Below are positions 34,172 to 42,856 of a DNA stretch of 64,000 bases, piece by piece. The first letter of the stretch is position 1; each line of letters opens with the position of its first letter. Source of the stretch: Sinosporangium siamense (lineage in GTDB: Bacteria > Actinomycetota > Actinomycetes > Streptosporangiales > Streptosporangiaceae); the NCBI RefSeq assembly GCF_016863435.1, contig NZ_BOOW01000012.1:62001-126000 (forward strand), written 5' to 3'. Under the pieces are notes generated by a model, which was given only the letters and a program-made list of their open reading frames with translations, was not told the DNA's origin and searched no databases. The position numbers and the translations under genes are program-made.

Positions 34172-35187
34172 CGTGCTCCTCCCGCGCGGGCCCTCGGGTC
34201 GAGCAGGGGGTAGGTCGCGTCGGCGACGGCGTTCATGACGACGACCATGACGGTGAGCACCAGGAATGCTCCTTGCATGAGCGGGTAGTCACGGGCGGAG
34301 ATCGCGTTGAACGTGAGCCGTCCGAGCCCGGGGTAGGCGAAGACCGTCTCGACGACGATCGAACCCGCCGCCAGGAAGCCGATCTCCATCATGATGATCG
34401 TGTGCACGGGCAGCAGCGCCGGGCGCAGTGCGTGCCTGCGCACGATCTGGCGGTACGGCACGCCGCGCGCGTGGGCATGTTGCACGGGTTCGCTGGTCAG
34501 CACCGTGAGCAGGGACGAGCGCGTGTAGAGGAACAGGTAGCCGAACCCGGTGAGGGTGAGCGTGGTCACCGGCAGGACGAGGTGCTGGGCGACGGCGCCG
34601 ATCGTGACCACTCCGTCGGGGCCGACCGCCCCGAAGGTGGGCAGCATCCGCAGCTGCACGCTGAACAGGACGATGAGCAGCATCCCCAGCCAGAACTGCG
34701 GCAGCGAGTCGAACACGATCGCGCCGCCCAGCAGCCCCGACCCCTTGCCCTTGCGGCGGCGCAGCGCGCCGATCACGCCCAGCGTCACGCCGAGCAGGGC
34801 GGTGATCACGATGCTCGTGCCGACCAGCAGCAGCGTCCAGGGGAGTGCCTCTCCCAGCACCTCCATGACGGGGCGGCGCTGGGACAGGGACATGCCGAGG
34901 TCGAGGCTGAAGACGTTGCCGAGGTAGGTGAAGAACTGCTCGTGCAGCGGCTGCCCGAAGCCGTACTGGTTGGCGATCTGGGCGCGTTCCTCGGCGGTGA
35001 GCTGCGCCAGCGCCTCGGGGCTGCCGAACAGCTTGAGCGGGCCGCCGGGCAGGGCCCGCGGCAGGGCGAAGTTGAGGGTCAGGGCGATGAAGAGCACCGC
35101 GGCATATTGCGCCAGCCGACCGGCGGTGTAGCGGCCGTAGCTCCGGCGCCCACGTTCGGTGGGCGCCGGTGTCTCCGTTTGTACCAT
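34168..35187 (-). CDS. ABC permease, DppB/OppB-like
   Basis: 339 residues from ATG at 35187, six bases after the binding-protein gene stop. The first membrane helix (GRLAQYAAVLFIALTLNFALPRALPGGPL), the DLGMSLSQRRPVMEVLGEALPWTLLL segment and the EAA loop HARGVPYRQIVRRHALRPALLPV are typical of DppB. Six transmembrane segments in all. Confidence 0.92.
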   Translation of the reverse strand: MVQTETPAPTERGRRSYGRYTAGRLAQYAAVLFIALTLNFALPRALPGGPLKLFGSPEALAQLTAEERAQIANQYGFGQPLHEQFFTYLGNVFSLDLGMSLSQRRPVMEVLGEALPWTLLLVGTSIVITALLGVTLGVIGALRRRKGKGSGLLGGAIVFDSLPQFWLGMLLIVLFSVQLRMLPTFGAVGPDGVVTIGAVAQHLVLPVTTLTLTGFGYLFLYTRSSLLTVLTSEPVQHAHARGVPYRQIVRRHALRPALLPVHTIIMMEIGFLAAGSIVVETVFAYPGLGRLTFNAISARDYPLMQGAFLVLTVMVVVMNAVADATYPLLDPRARAGGAR

Positions 35188-35192
35188 GGCCG

Positions 35193-36827
35193 TCAAAGCG
35201 CCATGTCGACGAGGGAGAACTTGTTGAGCGCGGCCGCGCCGTCCTGCCAGGCCCAGCCGTCGTAGGTGTCCTTGCGGAAGGCGTAGGTGCCGTTGCGGTA
35301 GTAGAGCGTGAGGAACGGCACCTGCTCGGCGAGGAGCTTCTGGAGCTGCTTGGCTGCCTCGCTGCGCTCTTCCATCGTGGGCGCGGAGGTCAGCGTCTTG
35401 ACCACGGCGTCGACCGCGTCGTTCTTGAAGCCGACGACGTTGAGCGGGCCGTCCTTGTGGTCGGAGGCCACGAGCTGGGCGATCATTCCGCTGCTGAGCA
35501 TGGTCGGGGCGGACCAGCCCCACATCGACATGTCGTAGTTGCGGCCCTGGGCGACGTCGTAGTCGGGCCACACCTTCGCGTCGAGCGAGTCGGAGTCGAG
35601 CGAGGTGATCTTCACGGCCACGCCGACGTTCTTCAGCATGTCGCGGATCAGTTCGGCGGCGCGCAGCCGGTCGGTGCTGGAGCTCTGCACGAGCAGCTCG
35701 TACGACATCGGCTTGCCGGACAACACGCGGATCCCGTCGGCGCCGGGCGCCGCGCCGAGTGCGTCGAGGTCGCGCTTGGCGCCCTCGGGGTCGAACAGCG
35801 GCGGCAGTTCGTCGGCCTTGATGGGGGACTTGGCGTGGATGAAGCCGGGGTTGCCGGGGGTGCCCTGGCCGAGCAGCACGGTCTTCACCAGGTCGTTGAC
35901 GTCGATGGCCTTGGCCAGGGCCCGCCGTACCTCGGCTTTGTCGAAGGGGGCCCGCCCGGTGTTGAACGCGAGCAGGGTGGAGGCGAACTCGGTGCCCTCG
36001 ACGATGCCGATGTTCGGCTGCTGCTTGAAGGACTGGAGCTGCTGCGGCGGCACGAGCCGGGTCGACATGTGCACCTCGCCGGTGCGTAGGGCGGCGAACT
36101 GCGTCGCCTCCTCGGGGATCACGACCACCTTGACGGTCTGCACCTTGGGCTTGCCCATGGCGTACGCGGCGTTGGCGGTCAGCGTGTAGCCGCGCGAGGG
36201 GTCGTAGGTCGTCAGCTTGAACGGGCCGGTGCCGACGGCTTTGTCGGTGCCCGCCTCCTTGACCTTGGTGACCGATTCCCAGAGGTGCTTGGGCAGCATC
36301 GCCATGTCGGCGAGCAGGCGCCGGGGGAACTCGGGGTCGGGCGCCTTGAGGGTCATCGTCACCGTGTCGCCTTCGGCGCTGACCTTCTCGATGGGGCGCA
36401 CGTCGATGGCGGAGTCGCCCTCCATGTGCTCGCGGTAGTAGTCCACGCTGAAGAGCACGTCCTCGGCGGTGAAGGGCTTGCCGTCGTGCCAGGTCACGCC
36501 GGAGCGCAGCGGCAGGGTGTAGACCTTGTTGTCGGTGGTCTGCACCTCTTTGGCGAGAAGGGGCTTGATCCCGTCGCCTTGGACCGTGACAAGTGAATCG
36601 AAGATGAGGTTCACCAGGTTGTCGCCGGGGTATCCGGTCTGGTTGGTGAACGGGGTCAGCGTGCTCTCGTCGGACGAGATGGAGATGGTGACGGATGCGG
36701 CGGTTCCGGCGGTCTTCTGACCTGGGGCGCCCTGGTTCTGCACCGGTGCGGTGTTGCCGCCGCACGCGGCCAGCGTCAAGGCGAGCAGGCCTGCCGCGGC
36801 GATCGACCTGGGTGTCCGACGGTACAT
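35193..36827 (-). CDS. ABC importer substrate-binding lipoprotein (SBP family 5)
   Basis: 544 residues from ATG at 36827 with GGAGG five bases before it. Lipobox L-A-A-C follows a typical signal (RSIAAAGLLALTLAACGG). The SBP_bac_5 fold is shown by DSLVTVQGDGIKPLLAKE, LPLRSGVTWHDGKPFTAEDVLFSVDYY and GTGPFKLTTYDPSRGYTLTANAAY. Family 5 usually binds peptides or nickel, and sometimes siderophores. The FhuF-like reductase at the end of the operon favours a metal-chelate substrate here. An inverted repeat and promoter lie upstream. Confidence 0.92.
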   Translation of the reverse strand: MYRRTPRSIAAAGLLALTLAACGGNTAPVQNQGAPGQKTAGTAASVTISISSDESTLTPFTNQTGYPGDNLVNLIFDSLVTVQGDGIKPLLAKEVQTTDNKVYTLPLRSGVTWHDGKPFTAEDVLFSVDYYREHMEGDSAIDVRPIEKVSAEGDTVTMTLKAPDPEFPRRLLADMAMLPKHLWESVTKVKEAGTDKAVGTGPFKLTTYDPSRGYTLTANAAYAMGKPKVQTVKVVVIPEEATQFAALRTGEVHMSTRLVPPQQLQSFKQQPNIGIVEGTEFASTLLAFNTGRAPFDKAEVRRALAKAIDVNDLVKTVLLGQGTPGNPGFIHAKSPIKADELPPLFDPEGAKRDLDALGAAPGADGIRVLSGKPMSYELLVQSSSTDRLRAAELIRDMLKNVGVAVKITSLDSDSLDAKVWPDYDVAQGRNYDMSMWGWSAPTMLSSGMIAQLVASDHKDGPLNVVGFKNDAVDAVVKTLTSAPTMEERSEAAKQLQKLLAEQVPFLTLYYRNGTYAFRKDTYDGWAWQDGAAALNKFSLVDMAL

Positions 36828-37191
36828 GAAACCTCCGGGGGGTATCTGAGGTCTAGGCCACCCCCATGGAGGAGGAAGCATGTTGAAGGTGACTCTATAG
36901 GGCATTTACGGAGATTCAAGGTTTGCTTTGGACCGTCACAAAACCTTGATCTGGGTAACCGCAACATCGGCCTGGCGGCTGTGAGCTGCGCCGATGGTCG
37001 CCGGAGGCGCCCACGGGGGGTATGGGCACCTCCGGCGGGCGTCCGCTGGGGGGCGGTTCGGAAACTATAAGCGATAGTAGGCCGGGTGGGGGGATCTTCG
37101 GCGGCTGTGCCCTCCCCGGCCAGCACATGTACACCAATCGGCCACTTGGCTCACAGAAGCTCCTTATGCTCAATTGTCACCAAGGAGTCTC
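36828..37191. other. Divergent intergenic region, ABC importer / EEP gene
   Basis: 364 bases without a gene, between the leftward importer operon and the rightward EEP gene. On the minus strand TTGAAT (36919-36914) and TAGAGT (36897-36892) with 16 bases between could be the importer promoter. The GC content is lower than in the coding flanks. The listed inverted repeat overlaps the -35 side. Confidence 0.5.
36916..36949. promoter_or_regulatory. 9-base inverted repeat upstream of the ABC importer
   Basis: TCAAGGTTT (36916-36924) and AAACCTTGA (36941-36949) are a perfect inverted repeat with a 16-base spacer. It overlaps the likely -35 box of the importer operon. It does not look like an IdeR/DmdR iron box, so the controlling protein is unknown. 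Confidence 0.5.
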
Positions 37192-38835
37192 ATGCGTAGG
37201 ATCCCGCTGCTCTCGGTCGCCGTCCTGGCCGCGATCGCCGTCTCGGCCACCTCGGCAGGGGCGGACCCGGACACCGCCCGCAAAGCACCGCCGTCCGGTC
37301 CCGCCGCGCCGGAAACCGTGCCGGAAACCGCGCCGGACGCCGCACCGAACGCGGCCCCGTCCCCCGGCGGCACGCTCACCGTGCAGAACGCCACCGTGCG
37401 CGCCGGGCAGCCCGTCGCCTTCACCTACTCGACGCCGGCCCCCGGCCCCACGAACTGGATCGGGATCTACACCGATCCCGGCGACGGCCCCGTCGACCGG
37501 AGATTCGTCGGCCCCTCCCTCAAGTGGGTCTACATCCCGAAGGCGAGCGGCACCGCGACCCTGCCCACCGAGGGCCTCCAGCCGGGCGACTACATCGCCT
37601 TCGCCCTGGCCGAAGACGGCTACGAGTGGCTCGCCCAGCCGGTGAGATTCCGCATCACCGACGGCGGCGCCCTCCGCTTCGCCGCCGAGCGGATCCCGCT
37701 GCGCAACGCGCAGGCCGGCCGCCCCTACGCGGCGACCGTGCGCGGCCTGGTGCGCGGCGACCTCGACGGGCTGACCTTCGAGAAGGTGTCCGGCCCCGGC
37801 TGGGTGCGGGTCGCCGCCGACGGCGCCGTCACCGGCACGCCCCCGCCGGGCGAGTCGTCGAAGACGACCGTGGCCGAGGTGCGCGTGGCCAACAAGGCGG
37901 GCGAGAGCCGTACGGCACGGCTGGAGGTCGGCGTGCGGCCTCCGGGAGCCCGGCTCGTGCCCACGCTCAAGGCGCTGAGCTGGAACCTCTGGCACGGCGG
38001 CTCACAGGTGAGCGGCGGGCGTGAGAAGCAGGTGAGGTTCCTCCTCGACCACGACGTCGACGTGGTGGGTGTGCAGGAGGGCTCCAATGAGTCGGTCAGG
38101 GAGCTCGGCGAGGCGCTGGGCTGGGACTACTACCAGGCGGGCGACGTCGGGGTGCTCAGCCGCTATCCGATCGTGGCGCGCGGGCCGCTCCCGTCGCAGT
38201 CGCACCTGCCCGTGTCCAACGTGCGGATCCGGCTCGACGAGCGCCGGCGCACCGAGGTCGCGGTGTGGAACGTCCACCTCGGCTACACGCCTTACGGCCC
38301 CTACGACGCCTGCTTCGGCAAGATGACGGTCGAGCAGTTGCTCGCCCGTGAGGCCGAGTCGCGGCGCACGGCGCAGATCGAGGGCGTGATGCGGGCGATG
38401 CGCGCCGACCTGGACGCCGCCGACCGCACCCCGGTGCTGCTCACCGGAGATTTCAACGCGCCCTCGCACCTCGACTGGACCAAGCGCGACTCGCGCTGCG
38501 GTTACGGCGACGTGCCGTGGCCGACGTCCGTGTTGCCCGCGCGGGCCGGTCTGAAGGACACCTTCCGCGTCGCCAATCCCGACCCGGCGGCGGCGCCCGG
38601 GATCACCTGGTCGCCGATCTACAAGACCTTCACCGGCGGATATGGGCATGACGCGCACAAGGGCGAGCCCGAGCCGCAGGACCGCATCGACTTCGTCTAC
38701 GCCAAGGGCGCGTCGCTCACGGTGAAAAGCTCGGCGGCCCTCGTAGAGGGAAAGCCGGCGCCGGTGCCGGACCACCGCGACAACCAGTGGACGTCGGATC
38801 ACGCGGCGGTGCTCACCGAGTTCATCGTGAAGTGA
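37192..38835 (+). CDS. Secreted endonuclease/exonuclease/phosphatase (EEP) protein
   Basis: 547 residues from ATG at 37192 with AAGGAG. A signal peptide (IPLLSVAVLAAIAVSATSAGA) and a Pro/Ala linker come first. An Ig-like domain follows (about 60-170, TVQNATVRAGQPVAFTYSTPAPGPTNWIGIY), then a small Ig-like repeat, then the EEP domain (about 265-547). EEP motifs: LSWNLWHGG, VGVQEG, LLTGDFNAPSH, DRIDFVYAKG and the final SDHAAVLTEF, with metal and catalytic residues intact. It should cleave phosphodiesters or phosphomonoesters outside the cell; nucleic acid, inositol phosphate or lipid substrates are all possible. Confidence 0.9.
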   Translation: MRRIPLLSVAVLAAIAVSATSAGADPDTARKAPPSGPAAPETVPETAPDAAPNAAPSPGGTLTVQNATVRAGQPVAFTYSTPAPGPTNWIGIYTDPGDGPVDRRFVGPSLKWVYIPKASGTATLPTEGLQPGDYIAFALAEDGYEWLAQPVRFRITDGGALRFAAERIPLRNAQAGRPYAATVRGLVRGDLDGLTFEKVSGPGWVRVAADGAVTGTPPPGESSKTTVAEVRVANKAGESRTARLEVGVRPPGARLVPTLKALSWNLWHGGSQVSGGREKQVRFLLDHDVDVVGVQEGSNESVRELGEALGWDYYQAGDVGVLSRYPIVARGPLPSQSHLPVSNVRIRLDERRRTEVAVWNVHLGYTPYGPYDACFGKMTVEQLLAREAESRRTAQIEGVMRAMRADLDAADRTPVLLTGDFNAPSHLDWTKRDSRCGYGDVPWPTSVLPARAGLKDTFRVANPDPAAAPGITWSPIYKTFTGGYGHDAHKGEPEPQDRIDFVYAKGASLTVKSSAALVEGKPAPVPDHRDNQWTSDHAAVLTEFIVK

Positions 38836-38842
38836 GCGGGCA

Positions 38843-38871
38843 CGGCCCGGAGGTTGTCCGCCTCCGGGCCG
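38843..38871. terminator. Bidirectional terminator after the EEP gene
   Basis: CGGCCCGGAGG / CCTCCGGGCCG is an 11-base perfect stem with a TTGTCCG loop. It fills the 38-base gap between the convergent EEP and phosphotransferase genes. Confidence 0.8.
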
Positions 38872-38873
38872 CG

Positions 38874-39503
38874 TCAGTAGCTCTCACGCAGGGCACGGAG
38901 CTCGGCATCGGATATGCCGGGCAAGCCGTAAGCCTCGGCGAACTCCCGTCCATATCGCCCGTCGCCCAGGTTGTAGTGCAGACTCCACAGCGCCGCGGCC
39001 AGGTCGGCCTCAGGGGAGGCGAGCCCGGCGTCGCCGACGTCGATGAACCCGGTGACCCCCGTGCCGTCGGCCAGCACATTGGGCAGGCAGGCGTCGCCGT
39101 GCGTCACGACCGCCCCCGGGGCGGGCTCCCCGAAGGGGCAGCCGTCCGGGTCGAGCGTGTGGAACATCCGCAGCGCGCCGGCGAGCAGGCGCACGAGAGC
39201 ATCGGGCCGGGGAAGGAAGGCCGTGAGGTCGTCACCGGGCACCGCGGCGGTGATGAGGCAGTCGGCCGAGCCCGGCGTGCCCCAGCCGAGCACCTCCGGC
39301 ACCGGCAGCCGCCCGGCGAGCCAGGCCAGCCGGTCGCGCTCGCCGGCGAGGTCCGCGCCCACCTTCACGTAGGCGGCCCCGCCTCCGGGGCGCACCACGC
39401 GGTAGACCGTGTTGTCGTCCCTGGCCCGCACCTCGGCCCACGCCGCCGGCGTGCCGCCCAGCTCGTGCGCCACCAGCTCGTCGACCTCGCGCGACCTTCC
39501 CAC
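38874..39503 (-). CDS. Aminoglycoside phosphotransferase-like kinase
   Basis: 209 residues from GTG at 39503, chosen because it lies just past the upstream stop; the open frame runs further back into that gene. It has the APH catalytic loop VVTHGDACLPNVL (HGDxxxxN) and the Mg-binding GVTGFIDVGDAG, plus the N-terminal Lys strand AAYVKVG. Length is shorter than classical APH(3') enzymes (about 265). Such chromosomal genes often act on unknown small molecules, so resistance is not assured. Confidence 0.82.
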   Translation of the reverse strand: MGRSREVDELVAHELGGTPAAWAEVRARDDNTVYRVVRPGGGAAYVKVGADLAGERDRLAWLAGRLPVPEVLGWGTPGSADCLITAAVPGDDLTAFLPRPDALVRLLAGALRMFHTLDPDGCPFGEPAPGAVVTHGDACLPNVLADGTGVTGFIDVGDAGLASPEADLAAALWSLHYNLGDGRYGREFAEAYGLPGISDAELRALRESY

Positions 39504-39519
39504 GCCTCCCGCCCCCCGT

Positions 39520-40386
39520 TCAGCCCCGCCCCTCGACCGGTTCGAGGTCCGACCAGGAGCGTACGGCACTGCCCGCGGCACGCCACTCCTCCAGCAGTCC
39601 GGCCGCCCGCTCCGGGGGAGCGCCGAGCCAGAGTGTCTGGCTGCCGCCCTCGTTCTGCGGGCGCCTGCTCTCCACGCTGCTCTCGCTGCACCTCGCGCTC
39701 AGGATGCGGAAGTTGCCCGCCGGCTGGGCGCCGAGGTCGTGGTCGCCGAAGAGGAGGATCAGCTCGTCGATGTCCTTGCCCTCGCGCGCGGTGACCGTCA
39801 CGGTGAAGGTCGGCAGCGGGGAGGGAGCAAAGAGCATGAGCTCGTCGAAGACGGGATATGTCACATCGGCCACGATCCGCTCCCCGTTGGGGACGCCGTC
39901 GTGCAGCACGATCTCGCCGTAGCGCCGCTCGGTGGCGACCGGCACGGTCAGGACGCGCGCCCGGGTAGGGCAGATGCGCCGCACCCACACCACCTCGCTG
40001 CTCTTCTCGTCCCGCAGCCGGACGCACGCCGTGCCGAAGTCCTGGACGATCTCCCCCTCACCCGGCTCGACGGCGATGCCGTACCCCGCCCAGGCATCGC
40101 GGGCGGTGGCCCAGTCGCGCATGATCGTGGCGGCGATGCCGAGGTTCCAGAAGGCCGGGTCCTGCTCGCCGCGGGCCGAGCGGGCCGCCGCCTCCCTGCC
40201 GCGGGTATACGCCCTGGGCCAGTCGCCGAGGAACTTGTACGCCAGTGCCAGGTCGAACCACCACACGGCGCTCTTGTCCGCGTTCGGCAACTCGGCGACC
40301 AGTTCCTCGAAGCGCACGGCGGCGGTGGGCCAGTCCTCCTTGTCCCACGCCCGGTAAGCCGCGTCTTCCACGTCTTGCCAGCCCAT
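39520..40386 (-). CDS. TPR-containing cytoplasmic protein
   Basis: 288 residues. The N-terminal 120 residues are helical and TPR-like (AYRAWDKEDWPTAAVRFEELVAELP, WWFDLALAYKFLGDWPRAYTRGREAAAR, FWNLGIAATIMRDWATARDAWAGYG). The C-terminal part is beta-rich (YGEIVLHDGVPNGERIVADVTYPVFDEL). I do not recognise a named family beyond TPR. It reads into the phosphotransferase gene 17 bases later, so they may form an operon. Confidence 0.8.
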   Translation of the reverse strand: MGWQDVEDAAYRAWDKEDWPTAAVRFEELVAELPNADKSAVWWFDLALAYKFLGDWPRAYTRGREAAARSARGEQDPAFWNLGIAATIMRDWATARDAWAGYGIAVEPGEGEIVQDFGTACVRLRDEKSSEVVWVRRICPTRARVLTVPVATERRYGEIVLHDGVPNGERIVADVTYPVFDELMLFAPSPLPTFTVTVTAREGKDIDELILLFGDHDLGAQPAGNFRILSARCSESSVESRRPQNEGGSQTLWLGAPPERAAGLLEEWRAAGSAVRSWSDLEPVEGRG

Positions 40387-40693
40387 ATGGCCTTCTCTCT
40401 GGTCGACTCACCGCAACGGCCCTTATCGATCGCCAAACGGTGGGGCGATGGAAAACGTGCCCGGTGTCACGGGGGCGCCACCGGGCACGTCCGCGCTTGC
40501 ACGCGTAGCGGAGGCCACGCCTGGTTGAGCCGCGTCACCTCCGTCGTCACCGGTCCGGCCGAGAGTGGCGTTCTCCTCCGGAGTGGTGCGTGCGGGGGAC
40601 GTCGAACGGGTGTTCCGGCTCACGGGGCTGTCAGGAGTGGGAGATTCCGCGTAACTTCTACTATAAGTAGTAGTAGATAAGTGGGGTGTAAAC
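40387..40693. other. Intergenic region with a CTACT/AGTAG palindrome
   Basis: 307 bases between the TPR gene and the multicopper oxidase gene, both read leftwards. It should hold the TPR/phosphotransferase promoter. The only structure seen is the palindrome at 40658-40670. No gene is supported. Confidence 0.5.
40658..40670. promoter_or_regulatory. BlaI/CopY-like palindrome
   Basis: CTACT-ATA-AGTAG is a perfect inverted repeat, followed by two more TAG units (AGTAGTAGTAG). BlaI/CopY regulators bind dyads rich in TACTA/TAGTA, and such a regulator is encoded at 43801. A related TCTACTAT occurs at 42804-42811 in front of the copper operon. The site lies beyond the 3' end of the multicopper oxidase, so its target is unclear. 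Confidence 0.35.
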
Positions 40694-42229
40694 CTAGCTC
40701 CGATAGCCGAGCAGGGTCATCATGCCGCTCTCCCCGTGATAGAGGTTGTGGCAGTGCACCATCCACAACCCGGGGTTGTCGGCGTCGAAGTCGGCGTGCA
40801 AGGTGCGGCCCGGCAGCACGACCGCGGTGTCCTTGCGGATCCCCTCGCCGCCCAGGGCGAAGGTGTGGCCGTGCACATGCATGGGGTGCCACATCGTGGT
40901 CGTGTTGACGAAGGAGACCCGCACCCGCTCTCCGGCGCGCACCTCGGCGATGGTCCTGGGGTCGTATTTCCGCCCGTTGATGCCCCAGTCGTACCTCATC
41001 ATGCCGCCCGTCAACTCCATGGTGATCGTGCGATCCGGCCTCCTGCCCGCCAGCCGTACGGCTGCCGCCGGCGTCAGCGCGTCATACCCGATCACCAGCC
41101 GCTCCAGCTCCGCCGGCCGCACGCCGGCCCCCGGCGCGCGTCCGCCGCGGCTTGTGCGCACGAGGGCGCGGGCCAGGGCCTTCTTCCCCTCCGCGAGCGC
41201 CACCAGCGGGAACACACCGTCCTTGAACGTCACCAGCACGTCGTAGCGTTCCCCCATGCCGATCAGCAGGGCGTCGGTCGCCGCGGGCTCGACCGGGTAG
41301 CCGTCGGTGTGCGTGACCGTCATGCGGTGCCCGCCCAGCGCGACGCGGAACGCGGTGTCGCCCCCGGCGTTCACGAACCTGATCCGCACACGCGCGCCGG
41401 GTTTGGCGGTGAAGGTGACGGGGGCACTCGGCAGGCGGCCGTTGACCAGGTAGTGGGGATAACGCACGTCTCCCGCGTCACCTCCGAGCAGGGGGCTTCT
41501 GGCGCCCATCATCATGAAACCTCCCGGGGACGGCGTGGTGCCCGCCTCCCCCTCCCCGTGGTCCATGCTCTCCATGGAACCGTGGTCCATGCCGCCCATG
41601 CCGCCGGAGAGCTCGGCCATCACGTCGTCCGGGGTGCCCGTCACGCCGTCCAGCCAGTCGTCGAGGACCACCACCCACTCCTCGTCGTAGGCGAGTGGCT
41701 CGGCGGGGTCCTCGACGATGATCGGGGCGTAGAGTCCCCGGTCGAGCTGGGTGCCCACATGCGGGTGGAACCAGTGGGTGCCCGCGTTGGCGGCGCCGAA
41801 CTCATAGACATACTCCTGGCCGGGCCGCACCGGCTCCTGCGTGACACCGGGCACGCCGTCGGCGTTGTTGCGCAACGCCAGCCCGTGCCAGTGGACGGTG
41901 GTCTCCTTCGGTAGCTCGTTGATGAGCCGCACCCGCACCGTCTCGCCTGCCTTGACGCGGATCTCCGCTCCGGGGACGGTGTCGCCGTAACTCCACGTCC
42001 TGACGGTCTTGCCGCCGAGGTCGATGGTCTGCTCGACGGCCCGGAGCGTGTGGTCGCGCACCGCTCCCGGCCGCCGCGCGGCCTCCGCCGCCGCCACCGC
42101 CGGGTCGGCGGGGCCGATGAAGGAGGGGGCGGCGGCGGGTGGCCTGCCGCCCGCACATCCGGTCAGCGCCGCGCCCGCGGCCAGGCCGAGCCCGCCGATG
42201 AGAAAGCCGCGCCGGTCTATCGATCGCAT
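40694..42229 (-). CDS. Multicopper oxidase, Tat-exported lipoprotein type
   Basis: 511 residues from ATG at 42229. A Tat signal (SIDRRGFLIGGLGLAAGAALTGCAGG) ends in a lipobox-like LTGC. Copper ligands of types 1-3 are all present: HWHGLALR, HWFHPHVG, HPMHVHGHTF and HCHNLYHGESGMM. A Met/His-rich loop (GGMGGMDHGSMESMDHGEG) lies near residue 220, as in CueO/CopA, which feed on cuprous ions. It probably oxidises Cu(I) or phenolics in the periplasmic space. It follows a His-rich DUF6153-like membrane protein in one operon. Confidence 0.93.
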   Translation of the reverse strand: MRSIDRRGFLIGGLGLAAGAALTGCAGGRPPAAAPSFIGPADPAVAAAEAARRPGAVRDHTLRAVEQTIDLGGKTVRTWSYGDTVPGAEIRVKAGETVRVRLINELPKETTVHWHGLALRNNADGVPGVTQEPVRPGQEYVYEFGAANAGTHWFHPHVGTQLDRGLYAPIIVEDPAEPLAYDEEWVVVLDDWLDGVTGTPDDVMAELSGGMGGMDHGSMESMDHGEGEAGTTPSPGGFMMMGARSPLLGGDAGDVRYPHYLVNGRLPSAPVTFTAKPGARVRIRFVNAGGDTAFRVALGGHRMTVTHTDGYPVEPAATDALLIGMGERYDVLVTFKDGVFPLVALAEGKKALARALVRTSRGGRAPGAGVRPAELERLVIGYDALTPAAAVRLAGRRPDRTITMELTGGMMRYDWGINGRKYDPRTIAEVRAGERVRVSFVNTTTMWHPMHVHGHTFALGGEGIRKDTAVVLPGRTLHADFDADNPGLWMVHCHNLYHGESGMMTLLGYRS

Positions 42230-42367
42230 GGGTGATTGCCTCGCTTGTCGTGTGGTCGGATCGTCTGCCGGGGCGGGCTTCGCCGAGGGCATGCCGGCGC
42301 GCGTGCCGGAGATGTCCGGCACGTAGAGACGCATGGGTCATGGTCCTGGCGGCCCGCGAGCGGATCT

Positions 42368-42781
42368 CTAGATCCGCAGCACCGCCACACGGGTGAGCAC
42401 TAGAGCGAGGAGAGGCGGCCCATGGCGGCTCGTGCCGTACGGCATGAGCCCGCGTGGCGTGAGCCGTGTGAACCCCCCGCCCGGCGCGAGGGTGAACAGG
42501 GCGAGCAGGGGGAGCAGCGTCAGCAGGGCGCCGGAGGAGAGGATCGCCAGGCAGATCCACAGCGGGGAGGCCGGGGAGGGCCCGTCCTCGGGGGTGGCGT
42601 CGCGCGTGACCGCGGCGGGCTCGTGCCCGGCGGCGCTATGGGAGGCCGCCGCGGTGGAGGTCGTTGCGGGGGAGTGGCCGTCGTGGTGGCCGAGGGTGTG
42701 CATCGAGACGACGCCGACGGCCACCAGCAGCAGCAGGGCGATGTGCTGGAGCGCCCCCACCGCCGTCCGCCGCGCCACCAT
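42368..42781 (-). CDS. His-rich membrane protein of the DUF6153 type
   Basis: 137 residues from ATG at 42781 with GGAGGT. Two transmembrane segments (LQHIALLLLVAVGVVSMHTLG and SPLWICLAILSSGALLTLLPLLALF) flank a loop with His and Ala (HTLGHHDGHSPATTSTAAASHSAAGHE). The DUF6153 name is from memory of copper-linked actinomycete proteins and is not certain. The His loop and the multicopper oxidase 138 bases downstream point to copper handling. Confidence 0.75.
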   Translation of the reverse strand: MVARRTAVGALQHIALLLLVAVGVVSMHTLGHHDGHSPATTSTAAASHSAAGHEPAAVTRDATPEDGPSPASPLWICLAILSSGALLTLLPLLALFTLAPGGGFTRLTPRGLMPYGTSRHGPPLLALVLTRVAVLRI

Positions 42782-42856
42782 GGCCCGTCACCTCCGGCGC
42801 CAGTCTACTATGTGCAATCGTAATTGACGCGCTCGCCCAGGGACGGAAGAGCCGCC

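Noticed and set aside
35188-36765. Upstream extension of the DppB permease frame across the binding-protein gene
   Set aside because: Arg/Gly-rich translation of the wrong frame of the binding-protein gene; the permease starts at the ATG at 35187.
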